Below are positions 9,038-17,661 of a stretch of 64,000 nt of DNA, piece by piece; the first letter of the stretch is position 1; every line of letters begins with the position of its first letter. Under the pieces are notes generated by a model. The model was not told where the DNA came from, searched no databases, and saw only the letters and a list, made by a program, of their open reading frames with translations. The stretch spans positions 1,185,765-1,249,764 of the forward strand of contig NZ_MPHJ01000001.1 in the NCBI RefSeq assembly GCF_001957125.1, given 5' to 3'. The translations under genes were made by a program, and so were the position numbers. The DNA comes from Shewanella sp. UCD-KL12. GTDB lineage: Bacteria > Pseudomonadota > Gammaproteobacteria > Enterobacterales > Shewanellaceae.

Positions 9038-9163
9038 CGAATACATTCAGTGGTTTTCCTGTGGGTGTATGCGTAAAGTTCGCGACTTAATTGAAAGAAA
9101 ATCGTGCTTTTGCCTGTCTAGTTTATTGAATAAACGAAAGATACATACACCTAAAGGCCATTC

Positions 9164-9550
9164 ATGAATTACTACTTTATCTTAGCTGCATTATTGGGCC
9201 TTGTTACCTGCGTCGGTCATTTTAGTTATGGCATAAAACATTATCTAAAGCCGATGCTTTCAGCTTCCTTCGACCCTGTTGCAAAAGCGGTCATTCACTG
9301 TGTTTTTCATTATATCTCTGCATTTTTAGTGCTCTCAACACTCGTTCTGACAGTATGCGGTTTTGAGTGGGTGTCCTATATGCAGGGCATCAGCTTAGTG
9401 CTCTTTATTGCGTTAAATTTTGCTATTTTTGCGGTTTGGCAGATCTATATCGCCTTCTTCTCCGACATTAAGTCCCCGTTTAAGCATCTTTTTCAGTGGG
9501 TGCTATTTTTGAGCATTTCAGTTTTTAGCCTCTTGGGAGTCTATTTGTAA
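9164..9550 (+). CDS. Small four-helix inner-membrane protein, unknown function
   Basis: 128 residues with about four hydrophobic segments (residues about 3-22, 42-65, 72-95 and 105-127), leaving almost no soluble domain. Charged residues are few and the HFSYGIKHYLKP loop follows helix one. The family is not recognised. It lies before the ABC exporter operon, but a 267-bp gap separates them, so joint transcription is doubtful. Confidence 0.6.
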   Translation: MNYYFILAALLGLVTCVGHFSYGIKHYLKPMLSASFDPVAKAVIHCVFHYISAFLVLSTLVLTVCGFEWVSYMQGISLVLFIALNFAIFAVWQIYIAFFSDIKSPFKHLFQWVLFLSISVFSLLGVYL

Positions 9551-9817
9551 TCAAAATTAGAAGAAGTACGAAGAATTAGTGCAATAAATTGTGCCTACAT
9601 CAAGTTAATCTCACCTCAATTCAATATCCGTAATGTTTCATATCTGATACCTTTGCAAAGTTAATTAAATTCAATTGCCTGTACGCTCACGTGTCTGGCA
9701 CTGTAAGTGTCGGTGAAGCAGGCTGAACTTTATCAGCTGTCTGCTTACTAAAGAGAATAACAATATAGAGATGTCATCATTCTAAGGATGGAATATGTGT
9801 GTGGGAAAAAGAGTAAT

Positions 9818-10504
9818 ATGATAAAAGTCAGCGGATTAACCAAAGAGTATCAGATGGGTGATACCTCTGTGCTTGCCCTGCGTGGGGTAGATTTTACCAT
9901 TAAGCACAATGAGTTTGTGGCTATCATGGGGCCATCGGGCTCAGGAAAATCAACCTTAATGAATATCATCGGCTGTTTGGACAAGCCAAGTGATGGCAGT
10001 TATCAGTTGAATGGACAGGAAGTTGCGAGTTTAGATGATGACGCGCTATCAGCCGTTCGAAATAAAGAGATAGGTTTTGTTTTTCAGAGCTTTCATCTGC
10101 TCCCTAGGCTCAGTGCGCTGCAAAATGTGATGTTACCACTAAGATTTGCCACCCCGCCAAGCGATGATACGCGCTATGCCGATACCCTGCTCACCAGAGT
10201 TGGCCTTGGAACTCGGCAAGATCATAGACCTAATCAACTTTCCGGCGGGCAAAGACAAAGGGTGGCAATTGCACGCTCTTTAGTAAACAAGCCCGCCATC
10301 TTGCTTGCTGATGAGCCAACAGGCGCACTCGATAGCAAGACATCGGTAGAGATCATGGAGCTGTTTACTGAACTGCACCTTGCTGGGCAAACCATTATTT
10401 TGGTGACCCATGAAGAGGAGGTTGCAGCCTATGCACAGCGAGTGATCCGTATGCGCGATGGCGAAATTGTTGAGATAGAGGAGCGTGGTGTATATGCAGC
10501 TTAA
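9818..10504 (+). CDS. MacB/LolD-type ABC transporter ATPase
   Basis: A 228-residue nucleotide-binding subunit with Walker [10 protein letters not shown] (residues 38-46), Q-loop FVFQSF, ABC signature LSGGQ (141-145), Walker B ILLADE (161-166) and the H-loop VTHEEE. The start is taken as ATG 9818 ([14 protein letters not shown]), the usual family opening; an in-frame ATG at 9788 adds ten unlike residues. This type powers type-VII (mechanotransmission) ABC exporters, which drive periplasmic adaptors and an outer-membrane channel. It is the first of five overlapping genes; its stop overlaps the next gene by 11 bp. Confidence 0.93.
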   Translation: MIKVSGLTKEYQMGDTSVLALRGVDFTIKHNEFVAIMGPSGSGKSTLMNIIGCLDKPSDGSYQLNGQEVASLDDDALSAVRNKEIGFVFQSFHLLPRLSALQNVMLPLRFATPPSDDTRYADTLLTRVGLGTRQDHRPNQLSGGQRQRVAIARSLVNKPAILLADEPTGALDSKTSVEIMELFTELHLAGQTIILVTHEEEVAAYAQRVIRMRDGEIVEIEERGVYAA

Positions 10505-11528
10505 ACGTATCGCTTTTCTGTCAGTAGTGAGTTTTGCACTGCTGAATTTTACTTCTATCCCCTATGTCTCTGCTGAAGAATCAGCACAAACAAGGAGCAG
10601 CGAGCAGCTTGCAACTAACACTCAAGTTAGTCAAAAACTGTTATTAACAGGACAGATCTCATCAGTCAAATCTCAATCTTTTATGGTGCCTAAGGCTGGC
10701 GATGCCTGGCGATATCAGATCCAATGGATGTTACCTGAAGGGGCTATTGCTGAAGTTGGACAAACCGTTGTTATTTTCGATAAGAGCCAAATTGCTAATC
10801 AAATTGAGCAGTTAGAGGCAAGCTTACTCAGGGTTACAGCGCAAGAGCAAAGCCAATTCATTGATCTTAACTCAAGTGTATTACAGGCAAAGTTCGACCT
10901 TAAGCAGAAGCGAACAGAGGTTGATAAAAGCCAATTAGATGCATCTGTACCAGCAGATTTTATTGCTGCAAAAGATTACGCTGAAAATCAATTTAAGCTT
11001 ATGCAGGCCCAAAGTGAACTCGTGAAAGCAGAGCAGTCGCTGAAAGAGGTCTTAGATAAACAAGTTGCCAGTAATTCCCAGCTGGCGATCGATAGAAAGC
11101 GGGCTCAACTTGAGCTACAACAGGCACTGAATGGCCTAGAGCAGCTTGAGTTAAAAGCTGAAATTAAGGGCCCGGTACTCTATGGTAGCGATCCTTGGAA
11201 CAGTAAAAAGTTTGCCGTAGGGGACACAGTTCAAATAGGCAGACAGGTGGCAACGGTTCCTGCGATGGAGGAGCTAGAAGTGATTGCTTGGGTCAATGAA
11301 GTGGATGTCGACAAAATTCATGTAGGCTCGCCAGTGGAACTCAGATTAGATTCTCAGTCATCAAAGCCATTTAACGGCGAAATTAAAGGCATTGGTCGCC
11401 AAGCTCAAAAGCAAACTGCTTGGGGGCAGAGCAATTGGTTTAAAGTTGAAGTCAGCTTTAGCGCCTCTGATAACATCAAAATCGTACCCGGTATGAGCGT
11501 ACTTGTGAGTGCAGAGGGAAGGTCATGA
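10494..11528 (+). CDS. HlyD/MacA-like periplasmic adaptor 1 (Sec-signal type)
   Basis: 344 residues from ATG 10494. The signal peptide ends near residue 28 (YVSA before EESAQ), with no lipobox. The mature part has the membrane-fusion-protein plan: a half-lipoyl strand region, a long helical hairpin rich in Gln, Glu and Lys (about residues 95-215), the second lipoyl half ([20 protein letters not shown]) and a beta-barrel domain ([19 protein letters not shown]). It would link the permease to an outer-membrane channel. Its start lies inside the ATPase gene and its end overlaps the next adaptor by ATGA, so the genes are translationally coupled. Confidence 0.85.
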   Translation: MQLKRIAFLSVVSFALLNFTSIPYVSAEESAQTRSSEQLATNTQVSQKLLLTGQISSVKSQSFMVPKAGDAWRYQIQWMLPEGAIAEVGQTVVIFDKSQIANQIEQLEASLLRVTAQEQSQFIDLNSSVLQAKFDLKQKRTEVDKSQLDASVPADFIAAKDYAENQFKLMQAQSELVKAEQSLKEVLDKQVASNSQLAIDRKRAQLELQQALNGLEQLELKAEIKGPVLYGSDPWNSKKFAVGDTVQIGRQVATVPAMEELEVIAWVNEVDVDKIHVGSPVELRLDSQSSKPFNGEIKGIGRQAQKQTAWGQSNWFKVEVSFSASDNIKIVPGMSVLVSAEGRS

Positions 11529-12724
11529 ATTCAGTCTATTTAAATACGCCACTGCGCACTGGCATTTTTGCGCTCACAGCGTTAATTTCAGCAGCTTCAT
11601 TAACCGCTTGCAATGGCGCTGCCGTTACCCTTGCCCAAAAAGGTGTGTTAGATCAGAGCATAGAAGCAACGGGGGAACTAGTATCGGCTGACACCATCTC
11701 TATGATGCCGCCCTCTATTCGCCGTGTCTGGCAGTATCAAGTTAAGCAATTAGCCCCAGAAGGTTCAAAAGTTCAAAAGGGCGATATGGTTGCCCAATTA
11801 GACACTTCAGAACTGTCTCAACGCCTGTCAATTAAGTCCGCAAAACTTGAGGCAACGATGCAGGATATTGAGACCTCTAAACTGCGTAACGCCAAGCAGT
11901 TAGAGGAGCTGAGGCTAGAGCTAGCTGAAGCTAAAATGAACTTTGAGAAAGCGGAGCGAAAATTTAAGCTCTCCGATGAAACTGTCGCTGCCATCGATAA
12001 AATTAAGTATGAAAAAGATGCTGAGATTGCGAAAGACAGGTTACAACTTACTGAGCAAAAATTTGAACTTGAAAATCAAAGTGCAAAACAAAGACAAGCT
12101 ATGTTGCTAGGCGACAAACAAAAGTTTGCCTCTGAAGTTGCCGCGTTAAAACGTGGCATAGACTCGTTAACCTTGATTGCACCAAGGGGCGGCATGGTCG
12201 TGTACGGCAATGACTCGCAAGGCAATAAAATTAAAGAGGGTCAGTCAGTGTATATGGGGGATGCCGTGCTCAGTATCCCTGATCTGACGCATATGCAGGT
12301 TAATATGGTGATTCCTGAGGTTGAAGCGAGCCGGGTTAAGTTAGGACAACGTCTCAAGATTAGACTCGATGCCAACCCTGATAAAGTATTCAGAGGAGAG
12401 ATTATTGAGTTAGGTGCTGTTTTTCGTCATAAAAACCAAGATGTACCTCTTGTGGTTTTTGATGCGGTAGCAAGTATCGATGAGGCTGATACAGAGCTTA
12501 TGCGGCCTGGAATGACCGCAAAAATAGCGATTGATCTTGCTAATGACAAGGAGGAGTTATTGCTCTCACTTGATGCTGTTCATTATGAAGCAGGGCAGGC
12601 TTATGTGATCACGCCAGGCTTATTTAGAGACAGTAAGCAAGACGTGACAATTGGGGCCATTGGCAAGGAGCTAGTATCGATACGTTCAGGCTTAGATGCT
12701 GGCCAAGAGGTACTACTGCCATGA
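11525..12724 (+). CDS. HlyD/MacA-like periplasmic adaptor 2 (lipoprotein)
   Basis: 399 residues with a lipoprotein signal (SLTAC, lipid cysteine near residue 29). It has a coiled hairpin with an insertion richer in Lys and Glu than adaptor 1, then the lipoyl half (LTLIAPRGGMVVYGND) and barrel domains (IPEVEASRVKLGQRLKIRLDA). It ends in a membrane-proximal domain present here but shorter in adaptor 1. Starts and stops overlap neighbours by 4 bp (ATGA). Adaptors 1 and 2 share only the family plan, so they are diverged paralogues rather than recent copies. Confidence 0.86.
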   Translation: MNSVYLNTPLRTGIFALTALISAASLTACNGAAVTLAQKGVLDQSIEATGELVSADTISMMPPSIRRVWQYQVKQLAPEGSKVQKGDMVAQLDTSELSQRLSIKSAKLEATMQDIETSKLRNAKQLEELRLELAEAKMNFEKAERKFKLSDETVAAIDKIKYEKDAEIAKDRLQLTEQKFELENQSAKQRQAMLLGDKQKFASEVAALKRGIDSLTLIAPRGGMVVYGNDSQGNKIKEGQSVYMGDAVLSIPDLTHMQVNMVIPEVEASRVKLGQRLKIRLDANPDKVFRGEIIELGAVFRHKNQDVPLVVFDAVASIDEADTELMRPGMTAKIAIDLANDKEELLLSLDAVHYEAGQAYVITPGLFRDSKQDVTIGAIGKELVSIRSGLDAGQEVLLP

Positions 12725-13929
12725 GTATGATAATAAAACATCCGCTGTTCATCGCTTGCTTGCTATTGCTAAGTGCTTGTAGTCAGCAATCGAATGATGG
12801 CGTACTGACCATGGATGTGACTCGCGCCAGCTTTGCTGTCGATATACCGGCAGTCGGTGAGCTTGAGGCGAGTCAGTCAACCGCCGTGACGGTGCCAACA
12901 GGCTTGCGTGGGCCACAATCGCTTGCGTGGATCTTGGAAAACTTCTCAGAGGTAAAAGCGGGGGATGTCGTCGCTAGAATGGATCCTACCCGTGAGAATT
13001 ACCGCCTCAAGATGGAGCAGTTTGACTTTGATAAGCTGGGCTTTGATAGCTCGATGCAAACAGAGAAAGATAGAACCATCAGTCAAACGCTTTCAGCTGG
13101 CACTCAAGTGACCAGTCAGGAGCGAGATCTTGCTGAGCGTTTTTTCAGTGAGGATGAGCGGGTATATACCAAGATAGAGATTATCGATCAGATGCGTAAT
13201 CAGGACTATCTCGTTGCCAAGATGCATTATTTTGATTGGGGCTTAGATCAGCATGGCGAGCAAGCTGATGCAGAGCAAGAGCTCATTAAGCTGAAGCAAA
13301 AAGGCCACTCAGCCAAGATAAATCGCTATGAGAATAATCTTAATCAGATGGAGATCATTGCGCCCCATGATGGCTTGTTTGTTTATCAGGCTAGCTGGGA
13401 TGGTACTTTTCCTGTTGTAGGAGACATGATGTGGTCAGGCTTTTCGATAGGTTTACTGCCGGATACTTCAGTGATGCAGGCAAAGTTATTTGTGCAGGAA
13501 TCAGAAGCGGCAGGCCTTGCTATAGGAAAGACTGCGACTGTGTATCTAGATGCATATCCTGACAAAGCATTCAGTGGCACAGTCACGCAGGTCGATGCAT
13601 TAGCTAAACCCAAAGAGAAAGACAGCCCAGTTAACTATTTTCAATTTACCATTAGTTTAGATAAAACCTTAGTGGACATCATGCAGCCTGGCAGACAGGT
13701 ACGTGCACAAGTACACCTGCTCGACCTGCAAGATGTATTGACGATTCCTAACCAAGCCCTGTTTCAAAAAGAGGGCAGTTATTGGGTTTACCTTAAGACA
13801 CGCGCAGGTTTTGCTAAACAGGAGGTCACTCCAGGAAATCGTAGCCTCAACCGCACAGAGATAACCCAAGGTTTAACCCAAGGCGATATTATAGCCTTAA
13901 CGACACCGCCTAAAAGGAGCCGGATATGA
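12721..13929 (+). CDS. HlyD/MacA-like periplasmic adaptor 3 (lipoprotein)
   Basis: 402 residues with a lipoprotein signal (LLSAC, lipid cysteine near residue 20). The order is a half-lipoyl start (VDIPAVGELEASQS), a hairpin of different composition (residues about 95-215, rich in Asp and Met), the lipoyl second half (IIAPHDGLFVYQASWDG), a barrel domain (VQESEAAGLAIGKTATVYLDAYPDKAF) and a C-terminal strand domain. It is translationally coupled to adaptor 2 (ATGA at 12721) and to the permease (overlap at 13926). It is the third adaptor in one transporter operon. Confidence 0.86.
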   Translation: MSMIIKHPLFIACLLLLSACSQQSNDGVLTMDVTRASFAVDIPAVGELEASQSTAVTVPTGLRGPQSLAWILENFSEVKAGDVVARMDPTRENYRLKMEQFDFDKLGFDSSMQTEKDRTISQTLSAGTQVTSQERDLAERFFSEDERVYTKIEIIDQMRNQDYLVAKMHYFDWGLDQHGEQADAEQELIKLKQKGHSAKINRYENNLNQMEIIAPHDGLFVYQASWDGTFPVVGDMMWSGFSIGLLPDTSVMQAKLFVQESEAAGLAIGKTATVYLDAYPDKAFSGTVTQVDALAKPKEKDSPVNYFQFTISLDKTLVDIMQPGRQVRAQVHLLDLQDVLTIPNQALFQKEGSYWVYLKTRAGFAKQEVTPGNRSLNRTEITQGLTQGDIIALTTPPKRSRI

Positions 13930-15182
13930 ACTTGATTAAGGAGAGTAGAGTTTATATTGAGGGAGTAAAGCAAGCGTTTGATGAGATGAGGCATCATAAG
14001 CTGCGTACCGCGCTGACTTTACTCGGAATGATTTTTGGTGTGGGCGCTGTCATCGCCATGTTAAGTGTTGGCGAAGGGGCAGAGCGTGAAGCCCTGAAAA
14101 TGATAGAGTCGATGGGGGTAAGAAACTTAGTTGTGAATGCGAGGCCGGCTGATGGAGAGGCGCTTAAATCTATTCGTGAACACAGTATTGGCTTGAGCTT
14201 AAGAGATGTTCAGAGCGCTAACGATACCTTACCCTTTGTGGAGCAATGGAGCGCTGAAAAGCAGGTGAAAACCTTTAGTCTCTTTAGTTTAGAAGGGCGA
14301 AGTGATGCGCAAGTGAAAGGGGTAACGCCTAGCTACTTTGATCTCAGTGCACTTAAGTTAAGCGAGGGCAAGGGCTTTACTCAAAATGATGAAGCTCACT
14401 ATCAGCAAGTCGCTGTGTTAGGCCCTGAAGCGGCTAGAAGTCTTTTTCCTCAAGGCAAAGCCATTGGCAGTGTGATCAAGATAAACCATCAATGGTTTAC
14501 CGTTGTTGGCGTGTTAACCGATGCGCAGAGTGGCAAGTCAAAAATTCAGGGCGTTAAACTTGGCGGTGAACGAAACCAAGTGTTTATTCCTTTAGCTACC
14601 GCGCTTAAGAAGATGAACTTTAAAAGCTTAGAGGATGAACTTGACGCGTTTAAAGTCTCAATCTCTGAAGGTGTAGAGCCATCACTTGCGGCTAAAAGTT
14701 TGAGGCATTTGATTAATCGTCGCCATGGTGGTGAGCAAGATTACGATATCGTTGTTCCTGCAGATCTTTTAGCTCAGCATCAGAAGACCCAGCAGATCTT
14801 TAATATTGTGATGGCCTGTGTGGCAGGGATCTCCTTGTTGGTGGGCGGGATTGGTATTATGAATATCATGCTGGCGACTATTATGGAGCGCACCGGTGAG
14901 ATTGGTTTGTTAAGAGCCTTAGGTGCGAGACGCAAAGATATTGCTCGCCAGTTTTTGATTGAAAGTATCGCCATTTCTGCAACAGGTGGACTTATTGGTA
15001 TTGGTGTTGGCTTGCTGCTAGCGGTAGTGATCTCAAGTGCTGCAGGTTGGCCTGTTGCCTGGTCACCTTTTGCCATTATTCTCGCTTTAGGTGTGTGTAT
15101 GACCATAGGTGTAGGCTTTGGTTTGTATCCAGCTAAAAAAGCGGCAAAGCTTGACCCGATTGTTGCGCTGCAAAGGGACTAA
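13926..15182 (+). CDS. MacB-type ABC transporter permease (FtsX domain)
   Basis: 418 residues. The N-terminal cytoplasmic segment and first membrane helix contain HHKLRTALTLLGMIFGVGAVIAML; a large periplasmic MacB-PCD domain follows (residues about 60-285). Three C-terminal helices carry the FtsX signature (GGIGIMNIMLATIMERTGEIGLLRALGAR). The ATPase domain is encoded separately (9818-10504), unlike fused E. coli MacB. It ends the operon and is followed by a strong terminator at 15241. No outer-membrane TolC-like gene is nearby, so a general TolC would have to serve. Substrate unknown. Confidence 0.92.
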   Translation: MNLIKESRVYIEGVKQAFDEMRHHKLRTALTLLGMIFGVGAVIAMLSVGEGAEREALKMIESMGVRNLVVNARPADGEALKSIREHSIGLSLRDVQSANDTLPFVEQWSAEKQVKTFSLFSLEGRSDAQVKGVTPSYFDLSALKLSEGKGFTQNDEAHYQQVAVLGPEAARSLFPQGKAIGSVIKINHQWFTVVGVLTDAQSGKSKIQGVKLGGERNQVFIPLATALKKMNFKSLEDELDAFKVSISEGVEPSLAAKSLRHLINRRHGGEQDYDIVVPADLLAQHQKTQQIFNIVMACVAGISLLVGGIGIMNIMLATIMERTGEIGLLRALGARRKDIARQFLIESIAISATGGLIGIGVGLLLAVVISSAAGWPVAWSPFAIILALGVCMTIGVGFGLYPAKKAAKLDPIVALQRD

Positions 15183-15240
15183 TTTTTCATTGCATCCTGC
15201 TTGAGTCGTCATACTTAAGTGGCCTTACCAAAGTAGACAT

Positions 15241-15271
15241 ACTGCCCTAGTTAAATAGGGCAGTGTTTTTT
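15241..15271 (+). terminator. Rho-independent terminator of the ABC exporter operon
   Basis: A stem ACTGCCCTA / TAGGGCAGT with a 6-nt loop, then a run of seven T residues. It begins 58 bp after the permease stop. Confidence 0.88.
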
Positions 15272-15577
15272 CAAGCTAGTCTGCGCTATTTTTACCTCCC
15301 TCTCTTTTTCTTCTAGATACAGCTTTTAGCTGATGCCAACGAATCATTTACAAGGCAATAGCACTCAATATACATGTGTGGCTAGACATTGAGCACTGGC
15401 TTAATTAGTGGTTGGTAATTCGGCATTAAGATAATTTAATCAGTGTTTTATAAGGTGTAAGCACTATTTTAATGTATGATCGCGCTCCCATTTAATCTGT
15501 ATACAGTTATACCAGTGGCATTAACTAATCCAGATATCATCAAGGCGAGCACTCGCTCATAGAGATAGAAACCAGAA
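15272..15577. other. Non-coding stretch before the membrane/winged-helix gene
   Basis: AT-rich with no open frame of note. It must hold the promoter of the 15578 gene. A 10-bp palindrome CTGTATACAG lies at about 15499-15508, near a plausible -10 region (TATGAT). I see no repeat or RNA gene here. Confidence 0.5.
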
Positions 15578-16615
15578 ATGTTTTACAATCAAACCCTGCC
15601 AGTTCGTTTCCCTAAAGGGAAGTTTGCCATGTGGAGCGTATATAGCTTCACCGGTGCATCTATTTTTGCTTCAATTATCTTCTCATTACTGCTTTTCTTA
15701 TCGATAGATGATGATCCCATCATGCAGTGCCTGTTTGGTGGTCTAGCTGTTATTTTTGAGCTCGGTAAATTTTTTGCTTGGTATGAGGTCGGTGAGCGTC
15801 ACGCTAGGCGCAACTATATGGGCATGTTTTCAGCATTAGGTTTTTATGTGGTGCTAGCAGCAATTTCAATTGGTGGCTCCATTGGCGGGATTAATAGTGC
15901 GACGAACAAGGCGCAAGAGCATGTAAACGTGCAGCAAAGTAAGGTTAATACCTTCAATATGCAGATAGAGGCGATTGAAAAGCAGATAAGCTTGAATAAT
16001 GTGGCCGCCGAGAAGTATATCCAGATGGAACGTATCGCTACAGGTGTGACTCGCATTCAAAAAGAGAATAATAAACTGCGGGAAGAGCAGCAGCACTTAG
16101 CGGCGCAAAGAGATAGCATTCCAGTCGTGAGCCAAGGCTCTGTGGTTGGCCTGATTGAGAGCCTAGCGACATCATTGAATATCACCGTTGTTACAGCGCA
16201 GCTGGGCTTAGTGGTGTTTCTCTCTGTATTATTAGACTTCTTTGCGGCATTTTTTGTCGGTTTGATCGGCGAAGAAAATCGTTTTCGTCATCAGTTTCGT
16301 AATATGAACCCAGTGACGATAGAGGGATATACACCTTTAGCTCAACAGGACACAGAGCGGTTAAGTCATTTTTCCAAACTTGATGAATTGGAGGACGCAG
16401 AAGGCCCTTCAGAGCCTGCCATGACTCCCTATGAGCGAGTTATTAACGCATTAAGTGCCAATCAAGTTAACTGCAGTAAGCGAGCGGTAAGCCAGTACTT
16501 GAGTATGAATAATGATGAGGTCGATGAAATCTTTGCCCAGTTGTTTGATAAAGGCATAGTGAGTAAGAAGGCTAATAATCATTATCAGTGGCATGGTGTG
16601 GCTGCTGAGGTTTAG
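15578..16615 (+). CDS. Four-helix membrane protein with coiled coil and C-terminal winged-helix-like domain
   Basis: 345 residues in an unusual order. Hydrophobic segments occur at about 18-42, 48-66 and 82-102. A charged coiled coil (residues about 108-178) follows, then a fourth hydrophobic segment (about 203-230, VVFLSVLLDFFAAFFVGLIG), and a soluble tail. The last 70 residues (MTPYERVINALSANQVNCSKRAVSQYLSMNNDEVDEIFAQLFDKGIVSK) read like a winged helix-turn-helix. The topology puts the coiled coil in the periplasm if the N terminus is cytoplasmic, with the DNA-binding-like tail inside. I do not recognise a named family; it may be a membrane-bound regulator or phage-derived. ATG 15578 has only a weak ribosome site. 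Confidence 0.65.
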   Translation: MFYNQTLPVRFPKGKFAMWSVYSFTGASIFASIIFSLLLFLSIDDDPIMQCLFGGLAVIFELGKFFAWYEVGERHARRNYMGMFSALGFYVVLAAISIGGSIGGINSATNKAQEHVNVQQSKVNTFNMQIEAIEKQISLNNVAAEKYIQMERIATGVTRIQKENNKLREEQQHLAAQRDSIPVVSQGSVVGLIESLATSLNITVVTAQLGLVVFLSVLLDFFAAFFVGLIGEENRFRHQFRNMNPVTIEGYTPLAQQDTERLSHFSKLDELEDAEGPSEPAMTPYERVINALSANQVNCSKRAVSQYLSMNNDEVDEIFAQLFDKGIVSKKANNHYQWHGVAAEV

Positions 16616-16794
16616 CAACTGAGCTTAGAAAGGGCCAAGCAAAAGACTTAACAAGAGGCCCAGCAAAGCGCTTAGTAAAGAGTGACCAAGTTAACGCTGG
16701 GCTTAATAATGGATAGCCAGTGCCTAACCGATTGTCAGCGAGATAAATAGATGTATGCTATTCATTTGCTTAGTCAACAATATGAGGATATTGA

Positions 16795-17484
16795 GTGAAA
16801 ACAATTGGCATGATTGGTGGAATGAGTTGGGAGTCAACGGTGAGTTACTACCAAGCAATTAACCAAGGGGTTAAGCGTGAGCTTGGCGGCTTGCACTCAG
16901 CAAAAATAGTACTCAACAGTGTCGACTTTGCTGAAATAGAGCGCCTACAACATAATGGCGATTGGGAGCAAACTGCAACCATACTATCTGACGCAGCGCG
17001 CTCTGTAGAAGCTGGCGGGGCGGATCTCTTTATTATCTGCACTAATACTATGCACAAGGTTGCCGACAAAGTGCAGCAAGCGGTTAAGATCCCACTGCTG
17101 CATATTGCTGATGCAACTGGCGAGCAGTTAGTTGCAGATGGCATAAAAACGGTTGGCTTACTTGGCACTCGATTTACCATGGAGCAAGATTTTTATAAGC
17201 AAAGGCTTAGCGAACATTTTGCCATTCAAACCCTCATACCAGAGGCTGAGCAGCGTGAGCTTGTGCATCGTGTTATATACGATGAACTCTGTTTAGGGGT
17301 GATTAATGAGCAGTCAAAACGGGTTTTCTTGGCCATTATTGACTCACTCTTCGAGCGTGGTGCGACAGCCGTTATCTTAGGTTGTACAGAGATAGCACTG
17401 CTTGTAGGGCAAGCTGATACATCAGTGAAGCTATACGATACAACAGCGATTCATGCACAAGCCGCGGTCAATAAGGCACTTTAA
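16795..17484 (+). CDS. Aspartate/glutamate racemase family protein (YgeA-like)
   Basis: 229 residues of the cofactor-independent racemase fold. It opens with KTIGMIGGMSWESTVSYYQ and has the two catalytic cysteines in CTNTMHK (Cys82) and LGCTEIALL (Cys197). Both cysteines are needed for the two-base proton transfer, so the enzyme should be active. YgeA-type relatives racemise several amino acids rather than only aspartate. GTG 16795 follows GAGGATATTGA. No neighbour shares an obvious pathway with it. Confidence 0.9.
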   Translation: MKTIGMIGGMSWESTVSYYQAINQGVKRELGGLHSAKIVLNSVDFAEIERLQHNGDWEQTATILSDAARSVEAGGADLFIICTNTMHKVADKVQQAVKIPLLHIADATGEQLVADGIKTVGLLGTRFTMEQDFYKQRLSEHFAIQTLIPEAEQRELVHRVIYDELCLGVINEQSKRVFLAIIDSLFERGATAVILGCTEIALLVGQADTSVKLYDTTAIHAQAAVNKAL

Positions 17485-17661
17485 AGTAGAAGGGGGATAG
17501 CGCATTTGCTAGAATCCCCGTTTATTTTTGGTTGGCGCTTTGGCTGCCATACTGTTCATGGTGCAAACGGTTTTAATATTGACTGTTTCGCAACCTTGAT
17601 CTTTTGTACAGACTTGATTTTTTGTGCAGTGTACTGACGTTTTACTACCTAAAGGCAGGCT

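Noticed and set aside
15499..15517. LexA-like box (CTGTATACAG and flanks)
   Set aside because: The half-sites are CTG-N4-CAG or CTG-N13-CAG, not the CTG-N10-CAG spacing LexA needs.
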